A stretch of 64,000 nt of DNA from Thiorhodococcus drewsii AZ1 (GCF_000224065.1 NZ_AFWT01000001.1:235503-299502); one strand, 5' to 3'. Numbered from the stretch's first letter, positions 1-9,184 are shown. Notes: generated by a model not told the origin, from the letters alone. Numbers and translations: made by a program.

Positions 1-2
1 TC

Positions 3-428
3 GTCCTGTTGTCGATTATCTTCAATCGGGTGCTGTTCCATCATCCGATCGAAGAGCGCCTGATGCCGACCCTGTTCATCCTGATCGCGCCGCCATCGGT
101 TGGGTTCGTGGCCTACATGCAACTGGTTGAGGGGCTGGACAGCTTCGCTCGGGTGCTCTATTTCAGTGCGCTCTTCCTGACCCTGCTGCTTTTCACCCAG
201 GCGCCGCGCTTTTTGCGCCTGAGTTTCTCGCTGACCTGGTGGGCCTACTCCTTCCCGCTCGCGGCCTTCAGCATTGCCAGTCTGGTGATGTTCGAGCGCA
301 CTGGCGTCGATTTTTACCGCTATCTCGGGGTCGGGATGCTCACCCTGTTGTCCGGCATCGTGCTGTGGCTTTTGGCCGCGACCGGGGTCGCGGTGCTCAA
401 AGGCCGGGTTTGTCTCCCAGATCAATGA
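3..428 (+). CDS. TDT/TehA-SLAC1-type transporter, C-terminal part
   Basis: This is the 3' end of a polytopic inner-membrane protein whose start lies before the window; the frame is open from base 3. About 140 residues are visible, with four strongly hydrophobic segments. The stretch IEERLMPTLFILIAPPSVG followed by AYMQL resembles the end of the tellurite-resistance/dicarboxylate (TDT, TehA/SLAC1) transporter family. In that family the protein is a trimeric channel-like carrier of anions, dicarboxylates or sulfite. The substrate cannot be judged from this fragment. The next gene begins about 50 bases later on the same strand. Confidence 0.7.
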   Translation, partial: VLLSIIFNRVLFHHPIEERLMPTLFILIAPPSVGFVAYMQLVEGLDSFARVLYFSALFLTLLLFTQAPRFLRLSFSLTWWAYSFPLAAFSIASLVMFERTGVDFYRYLGVGMLTLLSGIVLWLLAATGVAVLKGRVCLPDQ

Positions 429-477
429 GCGCCAGCGCGGAAACCCCATTCATCCAAATGGGTCGACGGAAATCACT

Positions 478-1290
478 ATGTCCATGACCAATCGGCCAGC
501 CAGATCGAGAACCCTGTTTGCGATCGGCTATCTTTTGCTGACCTTCTGTGCGGGGCTGCTGCTCGTCTATCGCGTTGATCATGGGCGGGGCACGGATGCC
601 GAACCAGCGCGGTTTCCGGAGCCTGCTCGGCCCGAGATCGTCGAGCCGATGGCGAAGGTGACAGTGCCGCCCGCCGCCGCTTCCAGGAAGGATGGCGGGT
701 CTGTTGCTTCCGACCCTTTTGGTGAGATGCAGCGGAGACTGCAGCGCCTGGAGGATGAAATGGCCTCGCTGCGGCGTCAGCAGACCGCTTCCTTCGAGCG
801 CGAGCATGCGCTCATCCTTGAAGAGCTGACCTCCATCGCCAAGGCGCACCAGGATCGACTGAACCGAGCCCGCGCACTGTTGCGCGAGACCAAAGACAAT
901 CAGGCCCGGTTGGACGCGGACCTCGCCTTCCTGCAGGCCCGTTACACGGAGGAGGGCTTGCGCGTCTCTGTGTCGGAGGCCGAGCTCGAGGCGGGGCCGG
1001 CGGGCGGCGTTTCCGAGCGCATCGCCCGGCTCGCGGATGTCCTTGCCCACAATCCGCGTCTGCGGCTGTCGTTGCGGGGGCGGGTCGATGGCGCTGGTTC
1101 AGCGTCGGGCGATCCGGTCGCGTTGGAGGCTGCCGCACGCGGGCTCCGCGATCGGCTGGTCGCCCAAGGGGGCGAGGCCGATCGGATCGAGCTGGAGACG
1201 TTGGGCGAGGGCCGACCGAATGCCGGGGACTCGGTGTCCGAGGGGCGTGCGCGCGGTGTCTCGGTCGATGTCTATTTCATCTCGCCCTGA
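478..1290 (+). CDS. Membrane-anchored coiled-coil protein with an OmpA-like C-terminal region
   Basis: A 270-residue protein with one N-terminal transmembrane segment (about residues 13-32), a Pro/Ala-rich linker, a predicted coiled coil (about 80-150, rich in Glu, Arg and Leu), and a C-terminal region (about 165-270). The last part has the pattern of an OmpA/MotB-like domain: a valine-rich strand, a helix ending in NPRLRLSLRGRVDG, then ARGLRDRLVAQGG and a GRARGVSVDV end. It would be inner-membrane anchored with the bulk in the periplasm and could touch peptidoglycan. ATG codons at 478 and 484 are both possible starts. The specific role is unknown. Confidence 0.5.
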   Translation: MSMTNRPARSRTLFAIGYLLLTFCAGLLLVYRVDHGRGTDAEPARFPEPARPEIVEPMAKVTVPPAAASRKDGGSVASDPFGEMQRRLQRLEDEMASLRRQQTASFEREHALILEELTSIAKAHQDRLNRARALLRETKDNQARLDADLAFLQARYTEEGLRVSVSEAELEAGPAGGVSERIARLADVLAHNPRLRLSLRGRVDGAGSASGDPVALEAAARGLRDRLVAQGGEADRIELETLGEGRPNAGDSVSEGRARGVSVDVYFISP

Positions 1291-1410
1291 GCGGTGCCTC
1301 TGTTGGGCGGGTGTCAGAGGGGAAAAAACGCGAGCCCTGGTGGCGCGGGTCTTATGATCGTCGGCCCGGCTGTGGTTTAATGCCGCTTTAAGGCCGCAGA
1401 CGATCAACCG

Positions 1411-2016
1411 ATGGCTTCCGAAATCTCCAGCCGCCAGGCTCGGATCGAACGCAATACCTTGGAGACCCAGATCCAGATCGAGATCGATCTCGACGGTAGC
1501 GGGTGCTCCCGTTTCCAAACCGGGGTTCCCTTCCTGGACCACATGTTGGATCAGGTCGCGCGCCATGGTCTGATCGATCTGGATATCCATGCCGTCGGCG
1601 ATCTTCATATCGATGCGCATCATACGGTCGAGGACATCGGCATCACGCTCGGCCAGGCCTTGGCCAAGTCGCTGGGCGACAAGCGCGGGATCCGTCGCTA
1701 CGGTCATGCCTACGTCCCCTTGGACGAGGCGCTGTCGCGCGTGGTGATCGATCTCTCGGGCCGCCCCGGGCTGGTCTACGAGGTCGACTTCAGTCGCGCC
1801 ATGATCGGGGCCTTCGACGTGGATCTGTTCCAGGAGTTCTTCCACGGCCTGGTCAATCATGCCGGTATGACACTGCACATCGACAATCTGCGCGGCACCA
1901 ACGCCCACCACCAGGCCGAGACCATCTTCAAGGCCTTCGGGCGTGCGCTGCGCATGGCGGTGGAGCCCGATCCGCGCATGGCGGGCATGACGCCATCGAC
2001 CAAGGGGGCCTTGTAG
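1411..2016 (+). CDS. hisB: Imidazoleglycerol-phosphate dehydratase
   Basis: HisB removes water from imidazoleglycerol phosphate to give imidazoleacetol phosphate in histidine synthesis. The 201-residue length is that of the monofunctional enzyme, without the phosphatase domain fused in E. coli HisB. Metal-binding signatures are visible: [21 protein letters not shown] and a second [10 protein letters not shown] half near the end, consistent with the duplicated HisB fold binding two manganese ions. It is first of four co-directional his genes. The next one, hisA, starts 49 bases on, so hisH, common in this place in related operons, is absent here. Confidence 0.96.
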   Translation: MASEISSRQARIERNTLETQIQIEIDLDGSGCSRFQTGVPFLDHMLDQVARHGLIDLDIHAVGDLHIDAHHTVEDIGITLGQALAKSLGDKRGIRRYGHAYVPLDEALSRVVIDLSGRPGLVYEVDFSRAMIGAFDVDLFQEFFHGLVNHAGMTLHIDNLRGTNAHHQAETIFKAFGRALRMAVEPDPRMAGMTPSTKGAL

Positions 2017-2065
2017 GCCCATCCACACTGATCCGATTTTTCACGAACCGCGAGAGACCCATCCG

Positions 2066-2809
2066 GTGCTGTTGATCCCCGCAATCGATTTGAAGGACGG
2101 GCGCTGCGTGCGCCTGCGTCAAGGCCGCATGGACGACGAAACCATTTTTTCCGACGATCCGGTCGAGATGGCCGGTCGCTGGGTGCGCGAGGGCGCGCGT
2201 CGGCTGCATCTGGTCGACCTCAACGGTGCATTCGCCGGCGAGCCGGTGAACGGCGAGGCCATCCGTGGCATCGCGGCGGCCTATCCGGATCTGCCGATCC
2301 AGGTCGGCGGGGGCATCCGCGACGAGGCCACCATCGAGGCCTATCTCAGTGCCGGCGTGTCCTACTGCATCATCGGCACCCAGGCGGTGAAGGAGCCCGA
2401 GTTCGTCGCCCGCGCCTGTCGCGCCTTCCCCGGGCATGTGATGGTCGGGCTGGACGCCAAGGACGGTCAGGTCGCCATCAAGGGCTGGGCCGAGATTACC
2501 CCCTATCGGGTGGATGAACTGGCCAAGCGTTTCGAGGACGATGGCGTCTCGGCCATCGTCTATACGGACATCGGACGCGACGGCATGCTGAGCGGTCCCA
2601 ATGTCGAGGCGACGCGCGCCCTGGCCGAGGCCATTCGTACGCCGGTGGTCGCTTCTGGAGGCATTACCGGTATCGAGGATATTCGGGCGCTCGCCGAGGC
2701 GGCTTCGAGCGGTATCTCTGCTGCTATCACCGGGCGCGCCATCTACGAGGGTACGCTCGATTTCGCCGAGGGTCAGCGGCTCGCCGACAGTCTCCGTCAG
2801 ACCGGCTGA
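2066..2809 (+). CDS. hisA: ProFAR isomerase (phosphoribosylformimino-5-aminoimidazole carboxamide ribotide isomerase)
   Basis: HisA opens the sugar ring of ProFAR to make PRFAR, the substrate of HisF-HisH. The 247-residue (beta/alpha)8 barrel begins [17 protein letters not shown] with the catalytic Asp, and shows VGGGIRD and [10 protein letters not shown] (second Asp and phosphate loops) and ASGGI. The start is GTG at 2066; the conserved motif LIPAID follows at once, so no further start is expected. The partner synthase genes hisF and hisH are not next to it, which is unusual. Confidence 0.96.
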   Translation: MLLIPAIDLKDGRCVRLRQGRMDDETIFSDDPVEMAGRWVREGARRLHLVDLNGAFAGEPVNGEAIRGIAAAYPDLPIQVGGGIRDEATIEAYLSAGVSYCIIGTQAVKEPEFVARACRAFPGHVMVGLDAKDGQVAIKGWAEITPYRVDELAKRFEDDGVSAIVYTDIGRDGMLSGPNVEATRALAEAIRTPVVASGGITGIEDIRALAEAASSGISAAITGRAIYEGTLDFAEGQRLADSLRQTG

Positions 2810-2842
2810 GCCCACCTGCGATCGATCCCATCAGGAGCTTCC

Positions 2843-3244
2843 ATGAGCATGACTGACACCTGGCTCGATGCCATCAAATGGGACGCCGACGGGCTGGTTC
2901 CAGCCATCGCCCAGGAGGAGGGGACCGGGGTCATCCTGATGATGGCCTGGATGAATCGCGAGTCGCTATGTCTGACGCGCGAGACCGGTCACGCGGTCTA
3001 TTGGTCGCGCTCGCGTGGGCGTCTATGGCACAAGGGCGAGGAATCGGGCCATCAGCAGATCGTGCGCGCGCTCCGTGTCGACTGCGATGGGGACGTCGTT
3101 TTGTTGCGGGTGGAACAGAAAGGCGGGATCGCCTGTCATACCGGGCGCCACACGTGTTTTTTCCGCGAACTGGATGCGAACGGCGACTGGGCGGAGGTTT
3201 CGCCCGTGCTCCAGGATCCGGATAGCATTTATCGCAACCCCTGA
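2843..3244 (+). CDS. hisI: Phosphoribosyl-AMP cyclohydrolase
   Basis: HisI opens the adenine ring of phosphoribosyl-AMP in step 3 of histidine synthesis. At 133 residues it is the stand-alone form, separate from HisE. Family motifs are clear: [28 protein letters not shown], and the zinc/magnesium ligands in VDCDGD and [16 protein letters not shown] good ribosome binding site (aggag) lies just before the ATG. It begins 33 bases after hisA and is followed 16 bases later by hisE. Confidence 0.95.
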   Translation: MSMTDTWLDAIKWDADGLVPAIAQEEGTGVILMMAWMNRESLCLTRETGHAVYWSRSRGRLWHKGEESGHQQIVRALRVDCDGDVVLLRVEQKGGIACHTGRHTCFFRELDANGDWAEVSPVLQDPDSIYRNP

Positions 3245-3260
3245 TCGGAATCCTCAGAAT

Positions 3261-3578
3261 ATGACAGATGTCTTGACGCGCCTGGCCGAAGTCCTCGAAG
3301 AACGCAAGGCTGCGGACCCGGAGTCGTCCTATGTCGCGAAGCTCTATGCCAAGGGCTTGGACGCTATCCTCAAGAAGGTGGGCGAGGAGGCGACCGAGAC
3401 GGTGATGGCGGCCAAGGATGGGGTTCCTGATAAGATTGTGTACGAGGTCGCGGATCTCTGGTTCCACACTTTGGTACTCTTGGCCCATCAGCAACTGGGG
3501 CCGGAGGCGGTGCTGGCCGAGTTGGATCGCCGCTTCGGGTTGTCCGGCTTGGAGGAAAAGGCGAGTCGGACCAAGTAA
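3261..3578 (+). CDS. hisE: Phosphoribosyl-ATP pyrophosphatase
   Basis: HisE hydrolyses phosphoribosyl-ATP to phosphoribosyl-AMP (step 2), feeding HisI. The 105-residue protein shows the MazG-like helical fold: [20 protein letters not shown] with the acidic metal-binding EEATE, then [16 protein letters not shown]. The ATG at 3261 is chosen because [16 protein letters not shown] is the usual start of the family. It is the last his gene; tatA follows after about 190 bases without an obvious gene, an order (hisE-tatA) often found in proteobacteria. Confidence 0.94.
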   Translation: MTDVLTRLAEVLEERKAADPESSYVAKLYAKGLDAILKKVGEEATETVMAAKDGVPDKIVYEVADLWFHTLVLLAHQQLGPEAVLAELDRRFGLSGLEEKASRTK

Positions 3579-3764
3579 ACTTGGATGCCTGTGGCGGTTC
3601 GAATCGCGAATAGAGTAGTATTACGCATTGGCTGCGGAACGCTTCGGTCGTCTCTGCGTGCCCGAACCCGCAAAAATGCGCCGGCGGGCGTGACCGACCA
3701 GTCTTCCAAAATCGACACTGAACGACAATCGACCGCCGTTTGCCGGCTGGTCTGGAGATAAAGC

Positions 3765-3998
3765 ATGGGTGCGGGTGGAATCAGTATCTGGCAGCTTTTG
3801 ATCATTCTGGTGATCGTGGTGTTGCTGTTCGGCACCAAGCGATTGAAGGGTATCGGCTCGGATCTTGGTAGTGCCGTCAAAGGTTTCCGCAGCGCCATGT
3901 CTCAGCAGGACTCTGAGGAAGAGAGCGCCCCGCGTGCAGAGTCCTCGGTGCAGGGGGATTCCGCCAAGCCGAAGACCGAGGACAAACCTCACGTCTGA
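3765..3998 (+). CDS. tatA: Twin-arginine translocase subunit TatA
   Basis: TatA forms the size-variable pore of the Tat pathway, which exports folded proteins. The 77-residue protein begins with a short N-terminal stretch and one transmembrane helix ([17 protein letters not shown]), then the FG hinge and an amphipathic helix ([19 protein letters not shown]), followed by a charged tail. TatE would look similar; position beside tatC argues for TatA. A Tat client, the Rieske protein, is encoded in this window. Confidence 0.93.
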   Translation: MGAGGISIWQLLIILVIVVLLFGTKRLKGIGSDLGSAVKGFRSAMSQQDSEEESAPRAESSVQGDSAKPKTEDKPHV

Positions 3999-4231
3999 GC
4001 ACCTCTTGGAGCACGCGGGCATCGATCGGTTTAGGCCGTCGACGCCTACGGTGTCGCGATGAAGTCGTCTTTCCGGCGACGGTCGACGGAATGCCGTATC
4101 CGGCACGATCGCCATCCGGCGATGGTTGCTGACCGGCGTCTCGTTCGATACTCCCGGCTGTTCCGGCCCACCGTCTAGCGCGTTCCAGAAGGTTCCGCGT
4201 CCACTGCTTCCTAATCGAAAGAGCGACACCC
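3999..4231. other. tatA-tatC spacer with no recognisable tatB
   Basis: In most gammaproteobacteria tatB sits here. The 233 bases hold no reading frame beginning with a hydrophobic helix and the FGxxEL motif expected of TatB, in any of the three forward frames. TatB is also usually longer than 233 bases would allow. Either tatB is elsewhere or TatA also serves as TatB. Confidence 0.6.
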
Positions 4232-5386
4232 ATGCCCTCTGCGATGCAGCCCGACGATCCGGGCGCTGAACAGCCCTTCCTTTCCCATCTGGTCGAATTG
4301 CGTGATCGCATGATCCGCATGTCGATCGCGGTCGGCCTGGTGGTGCTGTTGGTGTTTCCCTTCGCCAACGACCTCTACTCCTACGTAGCGGCACCCTTGC
4401 TGGCACAGCTTCCGGCCGGAAACACCATGATCGCCACTCAGGTGGCCTCCCCCTTCCTCACGCCGTTCAAGCTGGCGTTGGTTGGGGCCGTGTTTCTTTC
4501 CATGCCCTATCTGCTCTATCAGCTCTGGGCCTTCGTCGCGCCTGGGCTCTATCAGCATGAGAAGCGCCTGGCCGTGCCGCTGCTGATTTCGAGCATCCTG
4601 CTTTTCTACGTCGGTATGGCGTTCGCCTACTTCGTGGTGTTCCCGCTGGTCTTCGCATTCATGGCCGGGACTACGCCCGCCGGCGTCGAGATGATGACCG
4701 ACATCTCGTCCTATCTGGATTTCGTGCTGACGCTCTTCTTCGCCTTCGGTCTGGCGTTCGAGATTCCCATCGCGACCATCCTGCTGGTGGCCATCGGCGC
4801 CGTGACGCCTGATGTGCTCGCCAGCAAGCGGCCCTACGTCGTCGTCGGCGTCTTCGTTGTCGGCATGCTGCTGACCCCGCCCGACGTCATTTCTCAGACC
4901 CTGCTGGCCCTGCCCATGTGGCTGCTGTTCGAGCTCGGAGTCTTCTTCTCGCGCATCCTGTTACGTCAGCGCGAGAAGGAGGGGCGGGGGCCGGGGCCGG
5001 ACTCGGGTGGAGCCTTGACGACTCCCTCGGTGTCCACGTCTAAGCCTGGCGCGACCTCCGGGCCGGCGGCTGGCGGTGCGGGTCAGTCGGTTGCGGCCGG
5101 ATCTTCCGAGGGCTGGCATCCTCTGAGCGAGGACGAAATGGAGGCCGAGCTCGACCTCATCGATGTCGCCGAGGGCGAATCCCGCGATCAGGACGCACCC
5201 GTCGCCGCACCGGCTGCTGGCGGATCCGTCAATTCAATCGAGGAGAAGATTCGTCGCGCGAATCGGCTGCGAGAATTGGACAACGAGTTCGCCGCCCGCC
5301 AGGTGCTCTACGAGGTCTTGGAGGAAGGGGACGCGGATCAACGCCGGGTCGCGCGCAACATCCTGCTTCAGCTGGATCAAGGCTGA
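4232..5386 (+). CDS. tatC: Twin-arginine translocase subunit TatC with a long C-terminal extension
   Basis: TatC is the core receptor for twin-arginine signal peptides. Residues 10-245 carry the family pattern: [14 protein letters not shown] at the N-terminus, six transmembrane helices, [17 protein letters not shown], and [11 protein letters not shown]. The usual length is about 250, but this protein has 384 residues. The extra part is a Pro/Gly/Ala/Ser-rich linker (about 250-300), an acidic patch ([19 protein letters not shown]) and a helical end (about 335-384) with [20 protein letters not shown], which resembles the C-terminal TPR-like domain of FimV. The extension is presumably cytoplasmic, like the TatC C-terminus. 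Confidence 0.93.
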   Translation: MPSAMQPDDPGAEQPFLSHLVELRDRMIRMSIAVGLVVLLVFPFANDLYSYVAAPLLAQLPAGNTMIATQVASPFLTPFKLALVGAVFLSMPYLLYQLWAFVAPGLYQHEKRLAVPLLISSILLFYVGMAFAYFVVFPLVFAFMAGTTPAGVEMMTDISSYLDFVLTLFFAFGLAFEIPIATILLVAIGAVTPDVLASKRPYVVVGVFVVGMLLTPPDVISQTLLALPMWLLFELGVFFSRILLRQREKEGRGPGPDSGGALTTPSVSTSKPGATSGPAAGGAGQSVAAGSSEGWHPLSEDEMEAELDLIDVAEGESRDQDAPVAAPAAGGSVNSIEEKIRRANRLRELDNEFAARQVLYEVLEEGDADQRRVARNILLQLDQG

Positions 5387-5532
5387 TTGGATGTGGCTCG
5401 ACCCGTTGATGGCTATTTCGGTGCCCCAGGTCGCACTTTCGCCACCTGTTTCCTGAACCTATGTGCGTATTGCTGTTATCAATGTCTTTGCTGGGATACT
5501 ATCAATCGTCATTATTGGGCGAAAGGTAGGGT

Positions 5533-6516
5533 ATGACCGTGGGAGCTGGATCTCAGATTCATTACAAACAGAACCGGTTGAAACAACTGCGGGCGTTCTG
5601 TCATGCCGCGCGGACTGGTAGCGTCAGTGCCGCAGCGGAAAAGATCTTTCTCAGTCAGCCGACCGTGTCCCTGCAGATCCAGGCCTTGGAGCGTGAATTC
5701 GGGACCGTGCTCTTCGAGCGCCGTGGACCGAAAATCAAGCTGACTCCAGAGGGCGATCTGCTGTTCCAGATGGCGGAGCCCCTCGTCGAGGGTATGGATA
5801 AGCTCCATGAGACCTTCGCGACCCAATGTGGTCGCGTGGATCAGGGGGTGCTCAACATCGCCGCCGGCGAATCGACCATTCTCTATATCCTGCCCGACCC
5901 AGTGCAGTCATTCGTCGACCAGTATCCGGGGATCGAGCTCAAGCTTCACAACGTGACCGGGCGCGATGGTCTGGCGATGTTGCGGGCGGATGAGGTGGAT
6001 CTTGCCGTGGGCTCCATGCTGGAGATCCCGGATGACATCACCTATCGGCCCTTCGTCACCTATCAGCCGACCCTGATCACGCCCAAGGACCATCCGCTCG
6101 CGGAAAAAAAGTCCGTCACCCTCGATGAGATCACGCCCTATGGGCTCATCCTGCCTCCGCGCCATCTGAGTACCTGGAGAATGGTGGATCTCGTCTTCAA
6201 GCAGCACAATCTCGGCTACCGGGTCACCATGGAAGCGGGTGGCTGGGAAGTCATCAAGAAATACGTCGAGCTTGGTCTAGGCATCTCGATCGTGACCGAC
6301 GTCTGTCTCACAGGTGACGAAAACCTGGGAGTCATCCCCATCGGACAGTATTTCCCCAAGCGCAGCTACGGTATTGTGCAACGCCGAGGGAAATTCCTGT
6401 CACCTCAGACCAAGTGTTTTATCAAGACGCTTGATCGGGCCTTTGCGGACCGGATCGTGGAGCCGCAACCCCAAACCGTCGGCGATGCCGAATGGGAAGA
6501 TGCCTTTCTGGGCTGA
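5533..6516 (+). CDS. LysR-family regulator, CysB-like
   Basis: A 327-residue LysR-type transcription factor. The N-terminal winged helix-turn-helix (about residues 14-75) reads LKQLRAFCHAARTGSVSAAA then LSQPTVSLQIQALERE and LFERRGPKIKLTPEG. The rest is a periplasmic-binding-protein-like effector domain, with VDLAVGSM and GLGISIVTD typical of the CysB/Cbl branch. Such proteins sense O-acetylserine, sulfate or related ligands, but the ligand here is not shown by the sequence. The start ATG has ggtaggg just upstream. It stands alone between tatC and an XRE regulator. Confidence 0.85.
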   Translation: MTVGAGSQIHYKQNRLKQLRAFCHAARTGSVSAAAEKIFLSQPTVSLQIQALEREFGTVLFERRGPKIKLTPEGDLLFQMAEPLVEGMDKLHETFATQCGRVDQGVLNIAAGESTILYILPDPVQSFVDQYPGIELKLHNVTGRDGLAMLRADEVDLAVGSMLEIPDDITYRPFVTYQPTLITPKDHPLAEKKSVTLDEITPYGLILPPRHLSTWRMVDLVFKQHNLGYRVTMEAGGWEVIKKYVELGLGISIVTDVCLTGDENLGVIPIGQYFPKRSYGIVQRRGKFLSPQTKCFIKTLDRAFADRIVEPQPQTVGDAEWEDAFLG

Positions 6517-6597
6517 GAATCTCGGAAGTCATCTCTGAAGCCAACCACCGGAGACACGGATCGAGCGTTCCGTGTTTTGCGCCGGACGGCAAACCGA

Positions 6598-6653
6598 CGG
6601 TTAAGTTCCCGCATATCGGACGTGTGGCCTGCTTGCGCTGGCGAACTTAACCG
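6598..6653. promoter_or_regulatory. Perfect 11-base inverted repeat upstream of the XRE regulator
   Basis: The arm cggttaagttc (6598-6608) is matched exactly by gaacttaaccg (6643-6653), with 34 bases between. It lies 63 bases before the next gene start, and a direct repeat of ttgtac/tttgtacc follows at about 6660-6680. The spacing fits a two-site operator, for example autoregulation by the XRE protein. A weak terminator of the LysR gene is possible but there is no T-run. Confidence 0.35.
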
Positions 6654-6716
6654 CCGCCTATTGTACTAACTCTTTGTACCACCAACGAAAGAAGGCTTTT
6701 TGAAACCTTACCTACT

Positions 6717-7094
6717 ATGGACCTGACAAAACAAATTGGCCAACGTCTGCGTGCGGCCCGGCAGGAGCAGAAGCTCAGTCTTTCTGACCTTTCCGGTCGT
6801 ACCAACTCCCTCTCCAAGTCTCGCATCAGCAACTACGAGCAAGGAATTCGCCGGATGGGGCTAGAGGAGGCCCATGAGTTGTCGGTCGCCCTCGGAACTG
6901 TAACGCCAACCTATCTGTTGTGCCTCGACGACAAGGATCCGCTGTCGCCGCAGGAGCGTCAGCTGGTGGAACTCTGCCGCCAGACCGACGATCGTGGACG
7001 GGAGACGCTCATCAAGCTTGCCGAAGCTGAGGTCGTACTCGGCGTCGTGTCGGAGGAGCCCGTCAGCGAGGACTTCGAGGTTTCGGAGTCCTGA
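6717..7094 (+). CDS. XRE-family helix-turn-helix regulator
   Basis: A 125-residue DNA-binding protein. Residues 1-65 are a lambda-repressor-type HTH: IGQRLRAARQEQKLSLSDLS, SKSRISNYEQGIRRMGLEEA, and LSVALGTVTPTYLLCLDD. The remainder, LSPQERQLVELCRQTDDRGRE, is a short helical tail often found in small Xre/Cro repressors and may help dimerisation. No toxin, antitoxin or phage gene is beside it, so it is probably a chromosomal house regulator with unknown targets. A strong terminator follows. Confidence 0.85.
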   Translation: MDLTKQIGQRLRAARQEQKLSLSDLSGRTNSLSKSRISNYEQGIRRMGLEEAHELSVALGTVTPTYLLCLDDKDPLSPQERQLVELCRQTDDRGRETLIKLAEAEVVLGVVSEEPVSEDFEVSES

Positions 7095-7149
7095 TCTAGC
7101 GCGCGATTTCGGGCGCATCCGAGTGAGAAGCGTCTGGGACCGGCATCTG

Positions 7150-7182
7150 AAAACACCCGTCGAGTCGACGGGTGTTTTTTTG
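7150..7182. terminator. Intrinsic terminator between convergent genes
   Basis: Arms aaaacacccgtcg and cgacgggtgtttt form a 13-base-pair stem around a 3-base loop, followed by a run of seven T on the plus strand. It lies between the XRE gene and the leftward Cache-domain gene and probably serves mainly the XRE gene. Confidence 0.88.
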
Positions 7183-7203
7183 CCCTTTTTCCAGTCAAGG
7201 TGC

Positions 7204-7662
7204 TTATTTGTAGGCGCCCACACCGCAGAAGAAGCCGCCGTCGTTGGTCATGACGTAACTGGTCTTTTCGCGAATCTCATCCGAGCCCGGATAGGGCCAC
7301 TTGTAGTCGACCCAGCCTTCGCCGGAGGTTTTTGCGACCTCGATCATGTTCTTGAACAGGGTATCGCCGTATTTGTTGAAATCCAGCAGGTTCTTGCCGA
7401 CCAGTTCGGGTTTCATGGCGTGCGAGAGCATGACGCCGTCCATATCCATGCAGAAGACGTAGAGATCCTTCTCCTTGAAGCCACCATCGTCCGCCGCGAA
7501 GGCGGCGAACGCCTTGTCCTGTCCCATCGTGTTGACGGCGGTTTGTGCCTTCTGTGACATGGCCTTGGCTTCGTCGGGGGTTGCCATCTCTCCGGCCAGG
7601 GCGAGGTTGAAGGTGCCGCACAGGAGCGCGCCGGCCGCAATAGCGGTCAATCTTGAGATCAT
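7204..7662 (-). CDS. Exported single-Cache-domain protein
   Basis: A 152-residue protein with a clear Sec signal peptide (about residues 1-23, ending LALA-GE). The mature part is a small sensor-like Cache domain: AVNTMGQDKAFAAFAADDG, DLYVFCMDMDGVMLSHA, LVGKNLLDF, then GEGWVDYKWPYPGSDEIREKTSYV. Free-standing Cache proteins of this kind sit in the periplasm and may bind small organic ligands. No transmembrane signalling partner is adjacent. It ends just after a terminator shared with the convergent XRE gene. Confidence 0.8.
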   Translation of the reverse strand: MISRLTAIAAGALLCGTFNLALAGEMATPDEAKAMSQKAQTAVNTMGQDKAFAAFAADDGGFKEKDLYVFCMDMDGVMLSHAMKPELVGKNLLDFNKYGDTLFKNMIEVAKTSGEGWVDYKWPYPGSDEIREKTSYVMTNDGGFFCGVGAYK

Positions 7663-7864
7663 GCCTGGTTCTCCTCGTCGTTCTTATGTGAGTTCTTTGA
7701 TGCCCGAAGGCAGAGCGACCTTAGTATAAAAACCGGGCCAGATCTAGCCCGGTGGGGACGCTCCGTGTCGGGGATGGGCGCATTGCTTCCCGCTATCTGG
7801 GTGCCGCAGACGTTTCGGAAACAGGGCCGCTACGAAAATCGGACAGCTGTTGTTGGACGATTCC

Positions 7865-8908
7865 TCAGCAGATACGCGGCAGCTGCTCGCCTGCGAGCCA
7901 GTCGACGATTCGGCTTCCGCCGAATCCTGTCTCCATTTGCACGAAGTGCAGATCGTCCTCGACAACCGCGCCGATGATCGCGGACTCAGAGCCCAGGGGG
8001 TGAGCGCGCATCGTTGCCAACAGATGTTCGGCGCGGTCGGCGGGACAGATGGCGATCAGCTTGCCTTCGTTGGCGACGTAAAGCGGGTCGAGTCCCAGCA
8101 GCTCGCAGGCCGCAGACACCTCCGCCTTGATCGGAATGCACTCCTCGCGGATCTGCATGCCCACGCCGGACTGGAACGCCAGTTCGTTCAAGGTCGTTGC
8201 CAGTCCACCTCGGGTCGGGTCGCGCAGACAGTGGATTTCGGGCACGCTGGCGACCATGGCTGCGACCAGATCGTGCAGGGCGGCCGTGTCGGAGTGGATT
8301 TCGGTCGCAAATCCCAGATTCTCACGTTTCGAGAGGATGGAAACGCCGTGGTCGCCGATGCTGCCGCTGACCAGGATGGCGTCGCCTGGGCGTGCCAGGT
8401 CGCCGGATATCTGGATCCCGTCTGGTACCACGCCAATGCCTGTGGTGGTGATGAAGACGCCATCGCCCTTGCCGCGCTCGACGACCTTGGTGTCACCCGT
8501 GACGATCGGTACGCCGGCGGCCTTCGCCGCCTCGCCCATGCTCTGGACGATGCGGACCAGATCGTCCAGGGGGAACCCTTCTTCGATGATAAAGCCGGCG
8601 GACAGATAGAGCGGTCGGGCGCCGGCCATGGCGACGTCGTTGATGGTTCCGTGCACGGACAGACAGCCGATGTCGCCGCCGGGAAAGAACAGGGGAGAGA
8701 TGACATGGCCGTCGGTGCTCATGACCAGTCTTCCGGCGGGCGGAGAGAACAGCGCCTGATCGTTGCCCTGGGCGAGTAGGCCGTTGTCGAGCGCGGCCTG
8801 GAAGACCTCTGCGATGAGTTGCGCTGTGGCTCGGCCGCCGGCGCCGTGACTCATGTCCACGGTGCCGCGTTTCAGGTCCAGTCGGAGAGGGAAGCGTCGG
8901 TCTGTCAT
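7865..8908 (-). CDS. hypE: Hydrogenase maturation protein HypE (carbamoyl dehydratase)
   Basis: HypE takes a carbamoyl group from HypF on its C-terminal cysteine and dehydrates it with ATP to a thiocyanate, the source of the cyanide ligands of [NiFe] hydrogenases. The C-terminus is PRIC, the required terminal cysteine. VDMSHGAGGRATAQLI and the PurM-like ATP-binding signatures (LYLSAGFIIEEG, RDPTRGGLATTLNEL) are present. I chose the ATG at 8908, giving 347 residues; an in-frame ATG at 8977 would add 23 unconserved residues. No other hyp or hydrogenase gene is adjacent, so the rest of the pathway must be elsewhere. Confidence 0.95.
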   Translation of the reverse strand: MTDRRFPLRLDLKRGTVDMSHGAGGRATAQLIAEVFQAALDNGLLAQGNDQALFSPPAGRLVMSTDGHVISPLFFPGGDIGCLSVHGTINDVAMAGARPLYLSAGFIIEEGFPLDDLVRIVQSMGEAAKAAGVPIVTGDTKVVERGKGDGVFITTTGIGVVPDGIQISGDLARPGDAILVSGSIGDHGVSILSKRENLGFATEIHSDTAALHDLVAAMVASVPEIHCLRDPTRGGLATTLNELAFQSGVGMQIREECIPIKAEVSAACELLGLDPLYVANEGKLIAICPADRAEHLLATMRAHPLGSESAIIGAVVEDDLHFVQMETGFGGSRIVDWLAGEQLPRIC

Positions 8909-9184
8909 GGGTGGAAATGTGTCGCCGTGGTCTGGGTGAAGGAGGCTCGCCAGTTCGGTCGTTCTGATCGAGCGCATGCGTTCGCCGTGGGGCGATGGTT
9001 CGGTTCAGGGGCCGCGTCGGGGTTTATGGTTTGAGCGATGGCCGTTCAAGGCGAGCGCTTCCTGTCGTCGAACGCGACGATCGCAATCTGCCAGCCGCTT
9101 CGCAACCGCGCAAGTCGAGTCCGGGAATCGGGGGCGCCGCTTGCTGGCATGATGCCTTTGGCGCGTTGGGGTCAAGACCTTCGG

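Noticed and set aside
3999..4231. A hidden or short tatB gene
   Set aside because: No frame begins with a membrane helix and TatB motif, and the gap is too short for a usual TatB.
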